A DNA stretch of 64,000 nt. It comes from Mycolicibacterium neworleansense. GTDB taxonomy: Bacteria; Actinomycetota; Actinomycetes; Mycobacteriales; Mycobacteriaceae. Under the pieces are notes generated by a model that was given only the letters and a program-made list of their open reading frames with translations, did not search any database and was not told the DNA's origin. The stretch covers positions 1,054,001 to 1,118,000 of the forward strand of contig NZ_CWKH01000001.1 of assembly GCF_001245615.1 (NCBI RefSeq), given 5' to 3'. How positions within the stretch are numbered: the first letter of the stretch is position 1; each line of letters opens with the position of its first letter. This document shows, in pieces, positions 34,916 through 44,192 of this stretch. Position numbers and translations under genes: made by a program.

Positions 34916-35398
34916 ATGAGCCGTATCGGAGAGTTTCCCGACGACGACGTGGCCGGCTGGATCCTCAGGTCCCCTGACATCGGCACCGCCATGGCCAACT
35001 ACACCAACGCGGTGTACACGAAAGGGCGGCTGCCGCTTCGGGTGCGCGAGCTGGCTCGCATGGTGATCGCGCTCGACAACGAATGCGCGGTGTGCCAGAA
35101 CACCCGCGACTCCGACGGCGCCGCGGCGGGGGTGGACGAGGATCTCTACGATCACGCCGCCGAGTGGCAGACCTGGCCGGGCTACAGCGCGCAGGAGCGA
35201 ATCGCCGCCGAGTTCGCCCACCGTTTCGCCACCGGTCACACCGAGCTGCGGGACGACGAGGACTTCTGGGAGCGGGCCGGCGAGCACTTCGATGCCGAGT
35301 TGCTCACCGACCTGGCGCTGTCGTGCGCGATGTGGCTGGGGATGGGCCGGATGCTGCGGACGCTCGACATCGGCCAAACCTGCAAGATCACGCTGTAG
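34916..35398 (+). CDS. Carboxymuconolactone decarboxylase/AhpD-like protein
   Basis: A 160-residue helical protein of the CMD/AhpD family. The redox or catalytic centre is ALDNECAVCQNTRDSDG with the CxxC pair and a nearby acidic/His environment; LPLRVRELARMVIA before it is the usual lead-in helix. Family members act as alkylhydroperoxidase partners or ring-degradation decarboxylases. The exact-match KstR box 30 bases upstream suggests it takes part in sterol or related catabolism. It is followed 29 bases later by glnA3 and may be co-transcribed with it. Confidence 0.87.
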   Translation: MSRIGEFPDDDVAGWILRSPDIGTAMANYTNAVYTKGRLPLRVRELARMVIALDNECAVCQNTRDSDGAAAGVDEDLYDHAAEWQTWPGYSAQERIAAEFAHRFATGHTELRDDEDFWERAGEHFDAELLTDLALSCAMWLGMGRMLRTLDIGQTCKITL

Positions 35399-35427
35399 CG
35401 CAGGGCGCCTCGGCGCACAATGAGGTT

Positions 35428-36798
35428 GTGACAGCTGGATCATCAGGACCGGCGAAACCGCTGGCCGCGGCGGCCATCGCCCAACTGGAATCCGATGGGG
35501 TCGCGACGCTGATCGGTACGGTGGTCGGTCCGGCCGGGTTGACGCACGCGAAAACCGTTCCGCTGCGCCGGATGGGGATCTTCGCCGATCCCGGTTTGGG
35601 CGCCAGCCCGGTGTTCCACGCGTTCACCATCGACCGGACCGGCATCGCGATGAGTGAGTCCATCGGCGTCGTCGGTGATCAGCGGATCCGTATCGATCTC
35701 GGGGCGCTGCGGATACTGGGAGACGGATTCGCCTGGGCCCCAGCAGCTTTCTACAACCAGGACGGGTCCGCGGATCCGTACTGCAGCCGGGGCGTGCTGC
35801 AGCGGGTCCAGGACCGGCTCGACGGTGCCGACCTGACCGCACTCGTCGGCCACGAGGTGGAGTTCGTTCTCGTCGGGCCCGACGGGAGCCGGCTGCCTTC
35901 GCTGATGTGGGCGCAGTACGGGTTGGCCGGGGTGCTCGAGTTCGAGGGGTTCGTCCGCGATGTCACTGACGCGGCCAACGGATCGGGGGTGGCGATCGAG
36001 CAGTTCCACCCCGAATACGGCTCCAACCAGTTCGAGATCTCGCTGGCCCCGTTGCCCCCGGTGGCCGCCGCCGACCAACTGGTGCTCATGCGGATCATCG
36101 TGGCCCGGGTGGCCCGGCGACACGGATTGCGGGTGAGCCTGTCTCCGTTGCCGTTTGCCTCCGGGGTCGGTTCGGGTGCCCACCAGCACTTCTCACTGAA
36201 CCTGGCCGGGGCGCCGACGTTCTCCGGCGGGTCGGGGGCACAGGGAATGACGAAAGAGGGCGAATCGGCTCTGGCCGGTCTGCTCGCGGGGTTGCCTGCC
36301 GCCCAGGGCGTACTGTGCGGATCGGTGCTGTCCGGGTTGCGCATGCGACCTGGCTACTGGTCGGGCGCCTACAACTGCTGGGGCACCGAAAACCGGGAAG
36401 CCGCCGTACGTTTCCTGATCGGCGGCCCCAGCAACCCGTACGGCGCCAACGTCGAGGTCAAGGTCATCGACCCGTCGGCCAACCCGTACCTGGCCACCGC
36501 GACCATTCTCGGACTGGCCGAGTACGGGATCAGTGCGGGGCTGACGCTGGGGCCGGAGGTGCGGGTCGACCCGGACTCGTTGAGCGACGCCCAACGCGCC
36601 GAGGACGGGATCGTACTCCTGCCGAACCGGCAGGCCGACAACCTTGCCGCACTGCGCTCCTCGGCGCTGATCCGCGGAATCCTCGGCGATGCGGCGGTGG
36701 ATGCGGTGCTCGCCGTCCGAGACTATGAGCAGGAGCATTTCGCCGGGCTCGATGCCGAGCAGCTCACCGAGCGGTTCCGGATGGCCTGGAGTTTGTGA
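35428..36798 (+). CDS. glnA3: Glutamine synthetase-like protein GlnA3
   Basis: A 456-residue GS-fold protein, equal in size and setting to Rv1878. Metal and substrate motifs are HEVEFVLVGPD, QFHPEYGSNQFEISLAP and GVGSGAHQHFSLN, then NVEVKVIDPSANPYLAT. The adenylylation Tyr loop of true GlnA is absent, and one Arg of the glutamate/phosphate site (RAPDPSANP in classical GS) is not in place (VIDPSANP). It is more likely a gamma-glutamyl ligase on an amine than the main glutamine synthetase; GlnA3 in Streptomyces acts on polyamines. GTG 35428 is the only start consistent with the neighbour, with weak GAGG ahead. Confidence 0.85.
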   Translation: MTAGSSGPAKPLAAAAIAQLESDGVATLIGTVVGPAGLTHAKTVPLRRMGIFADPGLGASPVFHAFTIDRTGIAMSESIGVVGDQRIRIDLGALRILGDGFAWAPAAFYNQDGSADPYCSRGVLQRVQDRLDGADLTALVGHEVEFVLVGPDGSRLPSLMWAQYGLAGVLEFEGFVRDVTDAANGSGVAIEQFHPEYGSNQFEISLAPLPPVAAADQLVLMRIIVARVARRHGLRVSLSPLPFASGVGSGAHQHFSLNLAGAPTFSGGSGAQGMTKEGESALAGLLAGLPAAQGVLCGSVLSGLRMRPGYWSGAYNCWGTENREAAVRFLIGGPSNPYGANVEVKVIDPSANPYLATATILGLAEYGISAGLTLGPEVRVDPDSLSDAQRAEDGIVLLPNRQADNLAALRSSALIRGILGDAAVDAVLAVRDYEQEHFAGLDAEQLTERFRMAWSL

Positions 36799-36848
36799 GT
36801 CCGGTCCGGGCCGGTTTGTCCGTCGTGGCGTTCGGCAATACCGGTGAG

Positions 36849-37214
36849 ATGATCGGAACACTTCGCTCCATCGTCCTGGACTGCCGGGACCCCGCTGCGC
36901 TGGCCGCCTTCTACGCCGAGCTCCTCGGCGGAGACGTCACCACCGAGGACGACACCTGGGTGGTCGTGACAGATCCGGCTGGTCGACGGGTGGCGTGCCA
37001 GTACTCGCCGGAACACGAGCCCCCGGACTTCCCTGATCCGCAGGGGTCCCAGCAGATCCACCTAGATGTCGAGGTCGACGATCCGGACGCGGCCCAGCGT
37101 CGCGTTCTCGCGCTGGGCGCCACGCGCGTGCCCGGTGCCGTCGAGGACAAGGACTTCCGGGTGTTCCGGGATCCGGCCGGCCACCCGTTCTGCCTGGTGT
37201 GGGGAATCGACTGA
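36849..37214 (+). CDS. Glyoxalase/VOC-family protein
   Basis: A 121-residue protein of the vicinal-oxygen-chelate fold with two beta-alpha-beta-beta-beta units: MIGTLRSIVLDCRDPAALAA and later QQIHLDVEVDDPDAAQRRVL, ending with FRDPAGHPFCLVW. Glu and His residues usual as metal ligands are only partly present, so it could bind rather than convert ligands. ATG 36849 is the familiar start; GTG 36795 would overlap the GlnA3 stop (GTGA) and is an alternative. It ends 12 bases before the convergent SnoaL-like gene. Confidence 0.85.
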   Translation: MIGTLRSIVLDCRDPAALAAFYAELLGGDVTTEDDTWVVVTDPAGRRVACQYSPEHEPPDFPDPQGSQQIHLDVEVDDPDAAQRRVLALGATRVPGAVEDKDFRVFRDPAGHPFCLVWGID

Positions 37215-37226
37215 GCGGCTACGCCG

Positions 37227-37685
37227 TCAGACCAGCCCGGTGGCGTCGAAAACCCACGACATGTCGGCGGTGGCGAAGTTCTCCAACCAGTCCGGTGGGG
37301 CGTGGTTGGCCAGGGCGCCCATGTCCCAGTAGTCCTTCCACAGGGTGACCTTGCCGTTCTCGACCCGGTGCACGGTGACGAACTTCAGGACCGCGGATTC
37401 GCCGCTGGCCCAATGCCATTCCTCGTGATGTTCGTACATGGCATCGCGGCCGTTGTCCACCAGCAGGCCGGGGAAGTTCTGATAGGAAGCCAGCGGTTCG
37501 AGACCGATCTTGAGGCGCTTGACGATGTCCTCGGGTCCCTTGGCGGCCGCGGCCGGGCCCACCGGCATGTCCAGGTAGATGCAGTCGTCCGACAGGAACG
37601 TCTTGAGCAGTTCCCAGTCGCGTTCCGACAGCGCCTTCCACATGCCGTGGACGGTTTCTTCGATCGAGACGTCTTCAACGGACAC
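37227..37685 (-). CDS. SnoaL-like/limonene-epoxide-hydrolase-family protein
   Basis: A 152-residue protein with the cone-shaped NTF2-like fold. ETVHGMWKALSERDWELLKT, DDCIYLDMPVGPAAAAKGPE and FVTVHRVENGKVTLWKDYWD follow LEH/SnoaL relatives, which hydrolyse epoxides or catalyse aldol-type cyclisation. The substrate is unknown. It is read after the amidohydrolase gene with an 11-base overlap, so the two are co-expressed. Confidence 0.83.
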   Translation of the reverse strand: MSVEDVSIEETVHGMWKALSERDWELLKTFLSDDCIYLDMPVGPAAAAKGPEDIVKRLKIGLEPLASYQNFPGLLVDNGRDAMYEHHEEWHWASGESAVLKFVTVHRVENGKVTLWKDYWDMGALANHAPPDWLENFATADMSWVFDATGLV

Positions 37686-39465
37686 TGGTCAACTCACCAT
37701 CCTGGGCGGAGATCGAAGGGGTCTGATGTGCGGCCCGCAGGAACTGGCCGGTGCGCTGCTTGCCCACCAGGTCGGTCAGCCGGCCGTCGGCGAACACCGT
37801 GCGGCCACCGACGAGCACCGCGGTGACGGTGTCGTCGTTGCGGTTCACCATCCGGGAGAGTCCGCCGTACTGGTCCACGGTCTCCTCGGCGTAGGAGTCG
37901 AGGGAGTCGTCGAGACGCTCCGGGTCGATGACCACGACGTCGGCACGGTCGCCGATACGCAGGTGGCCGGCGTCGATCCGGTACCAGTCGGCGAGTTCAC
38001 CGGTGAGGCGGTGCACGGCCTGCTCGACCGACATGAACGGCGTGCCGGCCCGTTCGGCGTCGCGGACGTGGCGCAGCAGCCGCAGCCCCATGTTGTAGAA
38101 GGCCATGTTTCGCAGGTGTGCGCCGGCGTCGGAGAACCCGAGCTGGATACCGGGGTCGCGGGCCAGCTTCTTGAGTACCTCGGGCCGGTGGTTGGAGATG
38201 GTGGTGCGCCACCGCAGTGCGGTGCCGTGCTCGAGCACCAGGTCCAAGAAGGCGTCGACCGGGTGTAGCTCACCCCGGTCCTGGCCGACCTCGCCGAACG
38301 ATTTGCCCACCACGGATGCGTCAGGGCAGGCGACGATCTCGGCGTCGAAGAAGTCCCGGTGCCAGACCCGCACCCCGAACTTGCTGTCGTAGTCCTTGCG
38401 GAACTTGCGCCGGTATTCCTCGTCGCGCAGCAGCTCGTTGCGCTCGACCTCCTCGCGCAGGTGCAGAGCTGCTGCGCCGGAACCGAATTCCTCGAACACC
38501 ACCAGGTCGATACCGTCGGCGTACACCTCGAAGGGCACCGGCAGATGCTGCCACCGGAAGTTCCCGCCGAGCTTGTTCACCAGCCGGGCCACGGGCCCCA
38601 TGATCATGATCGAGTACGGGTTGGCCTTGATGTCGGCGGCAGAGAGCAGGCTGGTCTTCAGGTTGTTGCGGAACAGCCCGAGTGATTGCGCCAGCTGGGA
38701 GACCAGGTTGAGCGGATTCTGGATGTCGGGTCCGGACTGCAGCACTCGGCCGGAGCGGCGCAGCAGCGATTTGAGCCGGCGCAGCTCGTGCGGTTTGGCG
38801 TAGGTGGACGGCAGGGTGCGCGACCGGCAGGTGTCCCCGTCGATCTTGTCGAAAAGCAGCTGTTGCGAAGACATTCCGACGAAACCGGCATCCAGGGCCT
38901 CCTTGAGCATCTGCTCCATACGGGCCTGCTCGGCAGGGGTCGGCCGCTCGTCGTTGCGGGTGGCGCGGTCGAGCCCCATCACGGCGGTCCGCATGTCGGA
39001 ATGCCCGATGAAGGCCGCCAGATTGGGGCCAAGGGGCAGCGACTCGAGTGCCGTCACGTATCCGTTGCAGTCGGTCCAGGTCTTGTTGTCGTCCACCGCG
39101 CCGATGACGTACTCGCGGGGGATCGCCTCGACCCGGCCGAACAGGTCACCGGCATCGACGCCGCCGACGTGCACGGTGGACAGCGAGCACGAGCCGAGCA
39201 TCGCGGTGGTGACTCCGTGGCGCAGTGACTCCGACAGTGACGGGCCGCCCAGCACCTCGACGTCGTAGTGCGTGTGGATGTCCAGCATTCCGGGCAGCAC
39301 CCACTTGCCTGCGGCGTCGATGACCTGGGGGCAACCCGCCTCGTCGAGAGGGTCGGGGGAGATGGAGACCACGTGCCCGTGGCGAATGCCGATGTTGCGC
39401 ACTGCCGACGGGGCGCCGGTGCCGTCGAACCAGCGGCCGTTGCGGATGATCGTGTCGAAGCTCAC
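37675..39465 (-). CDS. Amidohydrolase (N-acyl-D-amino-acid deacylase-like)
   Basis: A 596-residue metal-dependent hydrolase. LDIHTHYDVEVLGGPSLSES carries the first metal His pair, HGVTTAMLGSCSL is typical of the D-aminoacylase group, and the late SDAGAHLRNMAF gives the last metal-binding Asp. Relatives cleave N-acyl-D-amino acids or similar amides. Length is as expected. It is followed by the SnoaL-like gene (11-base overlap) and comes about 100 bases after the SDR gene, so the three may work on one substrate. Confidence 0.85.
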   Translation of the reverse strand: MSFDTIIRNGRWFDGTGAPSAVRNIGIRHGHVVSISPDPLDEAGCPQVIDAAGKWVLPGMLDIHTHYDVEVLGGPSLSESLRHGVTTAMLGSCSLSTVHVGGVDAGDLFGRVEAIPREYVIGAVDDNKTWTDCNGYVTALESLPLGPNLAAFIGHSDMRTAVMGLDRATRNDERPTPAEQARMEQMLKEALDAGFVGMSSQQLLFDKIDGDTCRSRTLPSTYAKPHELRRLKSLLRRSGRVLQSGPDIQNPLNLVSQLAQSLGLFRNNLKTSLLSAADIKANPYSIMIMGPVARLVNKLGGNFRWQHLPVPFEVYADGIDLVVFEEFGSGAAALHLREEVERNELLRDEEYRRKFRKDYDSKFGVRVWHRDFFDAEIVACPDASVVGKSFGEVGQDRGELHPVDAFLDLVLEHGTALRWRTTISNHRPEVLKKLARDPGIQLGFSDAGAHLRNMAFYNMGLRLLRHVRDAERAGTPFMSVEQAVHRLTGELADWYRIDAGHLRIGDRADVVVIDPERLDDSLDSYAEETVDQYGGLSRMVNRNDDTVTAVLVGGRTVFADGRLTDLVGKQRTGQFLRAAHQTPSISAQDGELTSVR

Positions 39466-39564
39466 TCAGCCATAGAACAGGCCGGTAACGGCAGTGTCAA
39501 TGAAAATGGTGAACAGATTTGAAAAAATGTCTACTGGGTGGGCGGCGGACGCATTCACCTGGGG

Positions 39565-40491
39565 TTATAGCGGTGCCCACGCGTCTGGCACACGCCCGTC
39601 GAGGTCGGTGAACCCGTAGTGGCGGGCCAGCGCGGCCGAGCTCACGGACTGCTGATTCCATTGGGCCCGATCGGGGTCGGCGGCCAGCGCGGCGACGCCG
39701 CGACCGACGAACCGGGGCGACTCGGACTCGGCGAAACCGGGCGGTGCCGCCGGGTAGCCGTCCGTGCGGGCCAGATCCAGCGCACGCCGCCAGTCGGCTT
39801 CGCTGACGCCGTAGTTGTCGAGCATCATCTCCGAGCGCAACCATCCCGGGGTGACCGCAACGGCGGAGGCGCCGAACGGGGCGAGTTCGTGGCCGTGGCT
39901 GAAGGCCAGGCGATTCACCGCGGACTTGACCAGGTCGTAAAAGACCGACAGCCGGGGGTTCTCGGCATTGAATTCGTTTGTCCCATCGGTGATCTCGACC
40001 AGCAACCCACCGGGCCGATCGGCTAGCAGCGGCAACAGACAGTGCGAGGTGATCAGATGCGTGTCGAGTCCCAGCCGGAGCATCCGTAACCCGTCATCGA
40101 GGTCGTGCTGCCACATCGGCCGGCCCCAGCTGTCGGGCGGCCCCTTGAGAACCTCTGCTCCCCAGATGTCGTTGACCAGGATGTCGATGTGGCCGTAACC
40201 GGCCTTGAGCCGCCCGGCCAGTTTGCGGACCTGCGCGACATCGAGGTGGTCGACCTGCATCGCGATGCCGGATCCGCCGAGCCGCGTTACCAATTCGGCT
40301 GTTTCTTCGATGGTTTCGGGCCGGTTGTAGTCGGAATCGCGGTTTCCGCATCTGCTGCTGCGGCCGGTGCACACGACCGTGGCACCGCGCTCCCCGAGGC
40401 CGGCGGCGATGCCACGCCCCGCACCGCGCGTGGCACCGGCGACCACGGCGATGCGCCCCCGCAGCGCGTAAGGGTCCGGTGTCCAGCCCAT
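39565..40491 (-). CDS. Short-chain dehydrogenase/reductase
   Basis: A 308-residue SDR, longer than the classical 250. GATRGAGRGIAAG is the NAD(P) site near residue 20, NDIWGAE replaces the usual NNAG, and YDLVKSAV provides the catalytic Tyr and Lys. The loop after the cofactor site is extended (SSRCGNRDSDYNRPETIEET), a feature of a subgroup found in actinobacteria. Substrate unknown. It diverges from the dienelactone-hydrolase gene with 67 bases between. Confidence 0.88.
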   Translation of the reverse strand: MGWTPDPYALRGRIAVVAGATRGAGRGIAAGLGERGATVVCTGRSSRCGNRDSDYNRPETIEETAELVTRLGGSGIAMQVDHLDVAQVRKLAGRLKAGYGHIDILVNDIWGAEVLKGPPDSWGRPMWQHDLDDGLRMLRLGLDTHLITSHCLLPLLADRPGGLLVEITDGTNEFNAENPRLSVFYDLVKSAVNRLAFSHGHELAPFGASAVAVTPGWLRSEMMLDNYGVSEADWRRALDLARTDGYPAAPPGFAESESPRFVGRGVAALAADPDRAQWNQQSVSSAALARHYGFTDLDGRVPDAWAPL

Positions 40492-40558
40492 CCGATGAGT
40501 ATCCCGCCGCGGGCAGTTCTATAGCTGCGGTTCGCAATTTCGGCGCATACTTTCGGAG

Positions 40559-41461
40559 GTGACTCCACTGCAGCGTTACATCGCCGAGGAAATCGCGACC
40601 GATCATCTCGACGGGCTGTTGACGCGCCGTGAGGCGCTGCGACGACTGGGATTGCTCGGCATCGGTGCCACCGCGGCGGCCGCGTTGATCGCCGCATGCG
40701 GTGAGGCTCAGCAGTCGGGACCCGCCGCATCACCCAGTGCGGCAGCGGAAACGGCCCCGCCGCCGGGGGCCGATGGCGCGCTGCCCACCACTGCGGTCAG
40801 TTGGCCGGGCCCCGGCGGCGAGCTGCGGGGCGCCTGGTCCGCCGCGCCGGAGCCCAGGGGCGCGGTTCTGGTGATCCACGAGAACAAGGGCCTGACCGAC
40901 CACATCAGGTCGGTGGCCGGCCGGTTCGCCGGCATCGGATATTCAGCCCTGGCGATAGACCTGCTGTCCGCGCAAGGCGGCACCCCCGCGTTCGCCGACC
41001 AAGCGGCCGCCACCGCCGCGTTGAGCAAGATCGAACCGTCACAATTCGTCGCCGACCTGCGCTCGGGAATCGAGGAACTGCAGCGGCGTGTTCCTGGCCG
41101 CAAGGTCGCCGCCGTCGGTTTCTGCATGGGCGGTGGGTTGGTCTGGCGGCTCCTGGCAGCAGGCACTCCCGAGCTGGCCGCCGCGGTGCCGTTCTACGGG
41201 CCGGCTCCCGACGCTCCGGACTTCGGTGGCTCCCGCAACGTCGCGGTGCTGGCCTTCTACGGAGCCTTGGACCAGCGGGTGAACGCGAGCGAACCGGTGG
41301 CGCGGGCGGCGCTGGAGCGGGCCGGCATGGTGCACGAATTGATCACCGAACCCGATGCCAACCATGCGTTCTTCAACGACACCGGCGATCGGTACCACGC
41401 CGCGGCAGCCGCCGACGCCTGGCGGCGCATCCAGGACTGGTTCGCGACACATCTGGCCTGA
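40559..41461 (+). CDS. Exported dienelactone-hydrolase-family protein
   Basis: A 300-residue alpha/beta hydrolase. The N-terminus TRREALRRLGLLG followed by a hydrophobic run and AAC looks like a twin-arginine lipoprotein signal, and a Pro/Ala linker follows. The hydrolase domain has the Cys nucleophile in GFCMGG, Asp in GALDQR and His in DANHAF, as in dienelactone hydrolase. Likely surface-located hydrolase of small esters. GTG 40559 lies within a GGAGGTGA stretch, so the ribosome site and start nearly coincide; I cannot exclude a different start. Confidence 0.85.
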   Translation: MTPLQRYIAEEIATDHLDGLLTRREALRRLGLLGIGATAAAALIAACGEAQQSGPAASPSAAAETAPPPGADGALPTTAVSWPGPGGELRGAWSAAPEPRGAVLVIHENKGLTDHIRSVAGRFAGIGYSALAIDLLSAQGGTPAFADQAAATAALSKIEPSQFVADLRSGIEELQRRVPGRKVAAVGFCMGGGLVWRLLAAGTPELAAAVPFYGPAPDAPDFGGSRNVAVLAFYGALDQRVNASEPVARAALERAGMVHELITEPDANHAFFNDTGDRYHAAAAADAWRRIQDWFATHLA

Positions 41462-41550
41462 GCCCGCGGCCGGGCTTGTTCAGCGGCTGTTCAGATGTCG
41501 GTTGCGGCCCCGTTGTTGACCGCACACGCAGCCCGGTTCTGATCGTGGGC

Positions 41551-42657
41551 ATGCGGGTGGTCCAGGTCGCCAACTTCTACGGCCCGCGATCGGGTGGTCT
41601 GCGCACCGCGGTCGACCGGCTGGGCGCCGAGTATTGCGCCCTGGGTCATGAGGTGTACCTGATCGTCCCGGGTCCACATCCCGAGCAGCATGAGCTCGCC
41701 AGTGGTGTCGTGCGAATCTCCCTGCCCGCCAAGCTGATCCCGTTCACCGGAGGTTACCGCGCGGTGCTGCCGGGCCCGGTGACGGCGTTGTTGCAGCAGT
41801 TGGAGCCGGACGCCATCGAAGTGTCAGACCGGTTGACCCTGAGGTCGCTGGGTCCGTGGGGCCGCAAACACGGGGTGGCCACCGTGATGATCTCCCACGA
41901 ACGCCTGGACCGGCTCGTCGGCCAGGTATTGCCGCGGTCGGCCGCGGTCATGGTGGCGGACTTCGCCAATCGCCGCACCGCGGCCAACTACGACGCCGTG
42001 GTGTGCACAACGGGGTTCGCCCGGGAGGAATTCGACCGCATCGGCGCGGCCAACGTCGCAACCGTGCCGCTCGGGGTGGACCTCGAGCAGTTCCATCCGC
42101 GCCGCCGGTGTGCCGAGATGCGCAGCCGCTGGGCCGCACCGCAGCAGACCCTCCTGGTGCACTGCGGCAGGCTCTCGGTGGAGAAGCACGCGCACCGGAG
42201 CATCGATACCGTTGCGGCCCTGCGCGATTCAGGCGTGGACGCCCGGTTGGTGGTGGTCGGGGAGGGCCCGTTGCGGGCCCGGCTGGAACGGCAGGCCAGT
42301 GGACTTCCGGTGTCGTTCACCGGGTACATCGGCTGCCGCGACACCGTCGCCACCATCCTGGCGTCGGCAGATGTCGCGCTGGCGCCGGGCCCGCACGAGA
42401 CCTTCGGGCTGGCCGCGCTCGAAGCGCTGGCCTGTGGAACTCCGGCGGTCGTGTCCCGCACCTCGGCGCTGGCCGAGATCCTCACCTGTGACAGCGGGGC
42501 GACCGCCGACAACGATGCGCATGCGATCGCCCGCGCGGTGACCGCGGTGATCGGACGGCCCGAGCCCCAACGGCGCAGCAGCGCCCGGCAACGCGCCGAG
42601 GAGTTCACCTGGCCACGATCCGCGGCCGGGATGCTCGATGTCCTGGGAGCCCGGTAG
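41551..42657 (+). CDS. GT4 glycosyltransferase (PimC-like mannosyltransferase)
   Basis: A 368-residue retaining glycosyltransferase of the GT-B fold. The N-terminal MRVVQVANFYGPRSGGLRTA carries the Gly-rich acceptor loop, VHCGRLSVEKHAHRSID the donor-phosphate Arg/Lys, and HETFGLAALE the EX7E motif. Sequence strongly resembles, as I remember it, PimC, a GDP-mannose-dependent phosphatidylinositol-mannoside mannosyltransferase of M. tuberculosis CDC1551. ATG 41551 is my start; GTG 41545 is possible. No partner gene is adjacent. Confidence 0.82.
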   Translation: MRVVQVANFYGPRSGGLRTAVDRLGAEYCALGHEVYLIVPGPHPEQHELASGVVRISLPAKLIPFTGGYRAVLPGPVTALLQQLEPDAIEVSDRLTLRSLGPWGRKHGVATVMISHERLDRLVGQVLPRSAAVMVADFANRRTAANYDAVVCTTGFAREEFDRIGAANVATVPLGVDLEQFHPRRRCAEMRSRWAAPQQTLLVHCGRLSVEKHAHRSIDTVAALRDSGVDARLVVVGEGPLRARLERQASGLPVSFTGYIGCRDTVATILASADVALAPGPHETFGLAALEALACGTPAVVSRTSALAEILTCDSGATADNDAHAIARAVTAVIGRPEPQRRSSARQRAEEFTWPRSAAGMLDVLGAR

Positions 42658-42764
42658 CCACCGAGTTTTGCGCACGATGACGCCAGATCTGGTGCGCGGG
42701 CATGCGCCGGCCCTATGTTCCGCGGGTCATATTTACGCGCCCGCTGCCTGAAGGACGGTCGAGC

Positions 42765-44192
42765 ATGTCCGAAACCACCACAGCCCCAGAATCGTTGGGC
42801 CTCCAGCCGCCTCCGGCCGGCCGGCAGCTGCGCGGCAACCTCGGGGTGGCCTCGATCGTTTTCATGGTGATGGCCGCGGCCGCGCCGCTCGGCGTGATCG
42901 GCGGTGTGGTGCCCTTGGGCATCGCGTCGGGCAACGGCACCGGCTTTCCCGCCACGTTCATCGCCGCCACCTTGGTGCTGTTGCTGTTCGCGGTCGGGTT
43001 CACCGCGATGACGCCCTATGTCGACGAGGCGGGCGCCTTCTTCTCCTATGTGCGCCAGTCGCTCGGATTGCCCACCGGCATCGGCATCGCGTTCGTGGCG
43101 CTGGTGAGCTATGTGGCGCTGGAGGCGGGCGTATACGGACTGCTGGGCCCGGCCGGCGCGAGTGTCGTCGAGCTGGCCGGCGGGCCGGCGCTGCCGTGGT
43201 GGGTGTTCGCCGCGGTCGCCTTCGCCGTCACCACCTACCTCGGATACCGCAACATCGAGCTGTCCAGCCGCGTGCTGGGGGTACTGCTGACAGCGGAGAT
43301 CGCCATCGTGCTGGTGCTCGATCTGGTGATCGTGGTCAACGGCGGTGAGCACGGACTGTCCTCGGGCATCGTGAGTCCGAGCGCCATCTTCTCCGGCTCA
43401 CTGGGCATCGGACTTCTGTTCGCGATCATCAGCTACGTCGGATTCGAGGCGACCGCGATCTTCCGCGACGAGGCCCGCACCCCCGAGCGGACGATTCCCC
43501 GGGCCACCTACCTGGCCCTGATCCTGATCGGAGTGTTCTACGCGGTCACCAGCTGGGCGTTGATCTCGGGCTGGGGCGATGAGCAGGCCCTCGCGCGCGC
43601 CACCGATTCTGGCTCCACCTTCCTCGGGGACACCGCTCACCGGTACATCGGTGCCGTGGGCGCCGACCTCATCACGGTGCTCTATTTCACCAGTCTCTTC
43701 GCCTGCATCCTGGCCTTCCACAATGTGGCGTCGCGCTATGTGTTCGCGCTGTCGCAGCGCGACGTGCTGCCGGAGCGGCTGAGCCGGCCGCACGATCGCC
43801 ACGGCTCGCCGCATCAGGCCTCGTTGTGGATCTCCGGTGTCGTGGCCGTCAGCGTGCTGTCGGCGGTGGTGTTCGGGTTGGACCCGGCCGCGCAGTTCTA
43901 CACCTGGTTCGCCGGCGCGACGACAGTCGGTGTGGTGCTGCTGATGATCGCCACCAGCGTGGCGGTGCTGGTCTTCTTCGCTCGGGACCGGCACGGGCAT
44001 TCCCTGTGGCGGGTGCGCATCGCCCCGGCGCTGGGCCTGGCCGGTCTGCTGGGCGCACTGGTGCTGATCCTGACCAACCTCAACGGCCTGGTCGGTGGTT
44101 CCAGTGTGCTGGCCTGGGTGATCATCGGTGTGCTCGTGACCGCGTTCGCGGCCGGTGTGGTGGTCGGTCGCCGGGTCGGTGCTTCCTCGTGA
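42765..44192 (+). CDS. APC-superfamily amino-acid/amine permease
   Basis: A 475-residue transporter with 12 predicted helices. VASIVFMVMAAAAPLGVIGG and the late IISYVGFEATAIFRDEARTP fit the APA/YjeH-like branch of the APC superfamily. The start MSETTTAPESLGLQ at ATG 42765 is typical. Its stop overlaps the next gene, a GS-like ligase, as GTGA (4 bases), and that gene overlaps a flavin monooxygenase the same way. The substrate is likely an amine or amino acid that the two enzymes then process. Confidence 0.87.
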   Translation: MSETTTAPESLGLQPPPAGRQLRGNLGVASIVFMVMAAAAPLGVIGGVVPLGIASGNGTGFPATFIAATLVLLLFAVGFTAMTPYVDEAGAFFSYVRQSLGLPTGIGIAFVALVSYVALEAGVYGLLGPAGASVVELAGGPALPWWVFAAVAFAVTTYLGYRNIELSSRVLGVLLTAEIAIVLVLDLVIVVNGGEHGLSSGIVSPSAIFSGSLGIGLLFAIISYVGFEATAIFRDEARTPERTIPRATYLALILIGVFYAVTSWALISGWGDEQALARATDSGSTFLGDTAHRYIGAVGADLITVLYFTSLFACILAFHNVASRYVFALSQRDVLPERLSRPHDRHGSPHQASLWISGVVAVSVLSAVVFGLDPAAQFYTWFAGATTVGVVLLMIATSVAVLVFFARDRHGHSLWRVRIAPALGLAGLLGALVLILTNLNGLVGGSSVLAWVIIGVLVTAFAAGVVVGRRVGASS

